This document shows, one piece after another, positions 12,994 to 14,410 of a DNA stretch of 14,410 bases; within the stretch, counting starts at the first letter, position 1; each line of letters begins with the position of its first letter. A model generated the notes under the pieces. That model worked only from the letters and a program-made list of their open reading frames with translations. It searched no databases and was not told the DNA's origin. The translations under genes and the position numbers were made by a program. Source of the stretch: Pseudomonadota bacterium (GTDB taxonomy: Bacteria; Pseudomonadota; Alphaproteobacteria; Rhodospirillales; Rhodospirillaceae); NCBI GenBank assembly GCA_023396465.1, contig JAEWWF010000328.1, positions 1 to 14,410 on the forward strand, given 5' to 3'.

Positions 12994-14410
12994 GCCCGCT
13001 TCTGTGGATTCTCGTGACGCCACTTTTGGGTGGCTTGGGTATCGTGCTGGCCGGCCGTCAGCCCAACCTGCGTGAAGGCGTCACCCTGCTCACCGCCGGC
13101 GCCCTTCTGGTGCAGGTGTGGATGCTGGTGCCCGAGGTGCTGGCCGGCGCCCGGCCGGAGGTGGTGCTGTTCGACATCGTGCCGCATGTGCCGCTGGCCT
13201 TCGCGGTCGAACCGCTCGGCATGATTTTCGCGGCCGTCGCCGGCAGCCTGTGGATCGTCAACAGCGTCTATTCCATCGGCTACATGCGCGGCAACAAGGA
13301 GCGTCACCAGACCCGCTTCTACCTGTGCTTCGCGATCTCGCTGTCGGCCGCCATGGGCATTGCCTTCGCCGGCAACCTGTTCACGCTGTTCGTGTTTTAC
13401 GAGGTGCTGACGCTCTCGACCTATCCGCTGGTCACCCACCACGGCAACGCGGCGGCACGGGAAGGCGGGCGCACTTATCTTGGCATCCTGATTTCCACCT
13501 CCATCGCCCTGCTGCTGACCGCCATCGTCTGGACGTGGGTCGCCACCGGCACCACCGATTTCCGCCCCGGCGGCATCCTGGCCGGTGCGGTGCAGGGGCC
13601 GGAGGTCGGGCTGCTGCTGTTCCTGTTCATGTTCGGCATCGGCAAGGCCGCCCTGATGCCCATTCACCGCTGGCTGCCGGCCGCCATGGTGGCGCCGACG
13701 CCGGTCTCGGCGCTGCTGCACGCGGTGGCGGTGGTGAAGGCGGGCGTGTTCAGCGTCGTGAAGGTGATCGTCTACGTCTTCGGCATCGACCTGCTGGCCG
13801 CCGAGCCGAGCGCCGAATGGCTGCTTTATGCCGCCGGAGTGTCCATCATCATCGCCTCGCTGATCGCCCTGCGGCAGGACAACCTGAAGCGCCGGCTGGC
13901 CTATTCCACCGTCAGCCAGCTGTCCTACGTCACCCTGGCCGCCGCCATCCTGGCGCCGCTGTCGGTGATGGGCGCGGCGCTGCACATCGCCGCCCATGCG
14001 CTCGGCAAGATCACCCTGTTCTTCGCCGCCGGCTCCATCTACACCGCCGCCCACAAGACCAAGGTGAGCGAGCTGAACGGCATCGGCCGCCGCATGCCGT
14101 GGACCATGGCCGCCTTCACCATCGGCGCCCTGTCGATGATCGGCCTGCCGCCGACCGCCGGCTTCCTGTCCAAGTGGTACATGCTGATGGGCGCCTATGA
14201 CCGGGCGGCGTGGTTCGCCATCGGCGTCATCATGCTGTCGACGCTGCTCAACGCCGCCTATTTCCTGCCCATCGTCTATGCCGCCTTCTTCCGCAAGGAA
14301 GCGCCGCACGGCCATGCCGACGCCCATGGGCACGGCAAGGGCCACGGCCACCACGACGACCATGACCACGGCGAGGCGCCGTTGCCCATCGTGCTGGCGC
14401 TGTGCACCAC
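12990..14410 (+). CDS. Second proton-conducting antiporter subunit, MrpD/MrpA-N/NuoM-like (cut by right edge)
   Basis: The frame is open from the ATG at 12990 to the edge, 473 codons. It has the same fold as the preceding subunit but is clearly a different paralogue. Key residues are Glu138 in LFVFYEVLTLSTYPLVTHH, Lys219 in FMFGIGKAALMPIHRWLPAA, and Lys250 in VSALLHAVAVVKAGVFSVV. The PTPVSALLHAVAVVKAG spelling is closer to NuoM and the N-terminal part of MrpA than to the preceding gene. A later helix reads DNLKRRLAYSTVSQLSYVTL. Residues 440-460 hold nine histidines among glycines and aspartates, between two hydrophobic segments. The start overlaps the previous stop (ATGA), with GGGAGG about seven bases upstream. 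The C-terminal helices lie outside the window. Confidence 0.9.
   Translation, partial: MSPLLWILVTPLLGGLGIVLAGRQPNLREGVTLLTAGALLVQVWMLVPEVLAGARPEVVLFDIVPHVPLAFAVEPLGMIFAAVAGSLWIVNSVYSIGYMRGNKERHQTRFYLCFAISLSAAMGIAFAGNLFTLFVFYEVLTLSTYPLVTHHGNAAAREGGRTYLGILISTSIALLLTAIVWTWVATGTTDFRPGGILAGAVQGPEVGLLLFLFMFGIGKAALMPIHRWLPAAMVAPTPVSALLHAVAVVKAGVFSVVKVIVYVFGIDLLAAEPSAEWLLYAAGVSIIIASLIALRQDNLKRRLAYSTVSQLSYVTLAAAILAPLSVMGAALHIAAHALGKITLFFAAGSIYTAAHKTKVSELNGIGRRMPWTMAAFTIGALSMIGLPPTAGFLSKWYMLMGAYDRAAWFAIGVIMLSTLLNAAYFLPIVYAAFFRKEAPHGHADAHGHGKGHGHHDDHDHGEAPLPIVLALCT

Noticed and set aside
11383..13023. Long minus-strand frame opposite mrpC and mrpD, and a similar one at 12822-14369
   Set aside because: Both mirror the codons of hydrophobic antiporter genes, giving His/Gln/Asp-rich translations without motifs or ribosome sites.
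1..14410. CRISPR arrays, insertion sequences, phage genes or a defence system
   Set aside because: I saw no regularly spaced repeats, terminal inverted repeats with a transposase, integrase, or nuclease/toxin genes. All genes share similar base composition and fit housekeeping families.

Overview
The window is a high-GC (roughly two thirds G+C) bacterial chromosome segment. Codon use is strongly GC-biased, operons are tightly packed with ATGA/GTGA overlaps, there is a Tat-targeted DUF882 endopeptidase beside an L,D-transpeptidase, and there is a multi-subunit Mrp-type antiporter. This suggests an alphaproteobacterium, possibly of the Rhodospirillales; that placement is inference, since no rRNA or marker gene is present. 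I see no transposase, integrase, tRNA, CRISPR array or clear sign of recent transfer.

Layout. (1) 1-1882, minus strand: the N-terminal part of a bioF-like gene (biotin synthesis), cut by the left edge, preceded by an MscS-family mechanosensitive channel gene. (2) 2052-4466, plus strand, divergent from mscS: a YcbB-type L,D-transpeptidase and a MepK-like DUF882 peptidase, the same pairing as ldtD-mepK in Escherichia coli, which makes and cuts 3-3 peptidoglycan crosslinks. (3) 4609-5553: a small VOC-fold protein (plus) convergent with an exported DUF192 protein (minus). A long GC hairpin lies at the junction, and a perfect palindrome, probably an operator, lies upstream of the VOC gene. (4) 5554-6054: a 500-base non-coding stretch with a structured segment, a strong intrinsic terminator that no recognised gene accounts for, a good sigma70-like promoter and a TPP riboswitch. 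(5) 6055-8660: a riboswitch-controlled ABC importer operon (ATPase, permease, periplasmic binding protein) of the ThiXYZ type, which imports thiamine pyrimidine precursors. (6) 8860 to the right edge: eight overlapping or nearly abutting genes of an Mrp/Mnh cation/proton antiporter in the order E, F, G, MbhD-MbhE fusion, B, C, then two large NuoN/NuoM-like proton channel subunits. The last is cut by the edge and carries a histidine-rich loop.

How it fits together. The wall genes form one functional pair. The thiamine importer is a complete ABC cassette with its own riboswitch. The antiporter is a membrane complex whose gene order resembles the antiporter half of archaeal membrane-bound hydrogenase (Mbh) operons more than the classical mrpABCDEFG order. 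Most of the window is ordinary core metabolism and envelope function. The parts most worth a second look are the orphan terminator and structured RNA region at 5684-5885, the palindrome at 4562-4576, and the architecture of the antiporter operon, whose remaining genes lie beyond the window.
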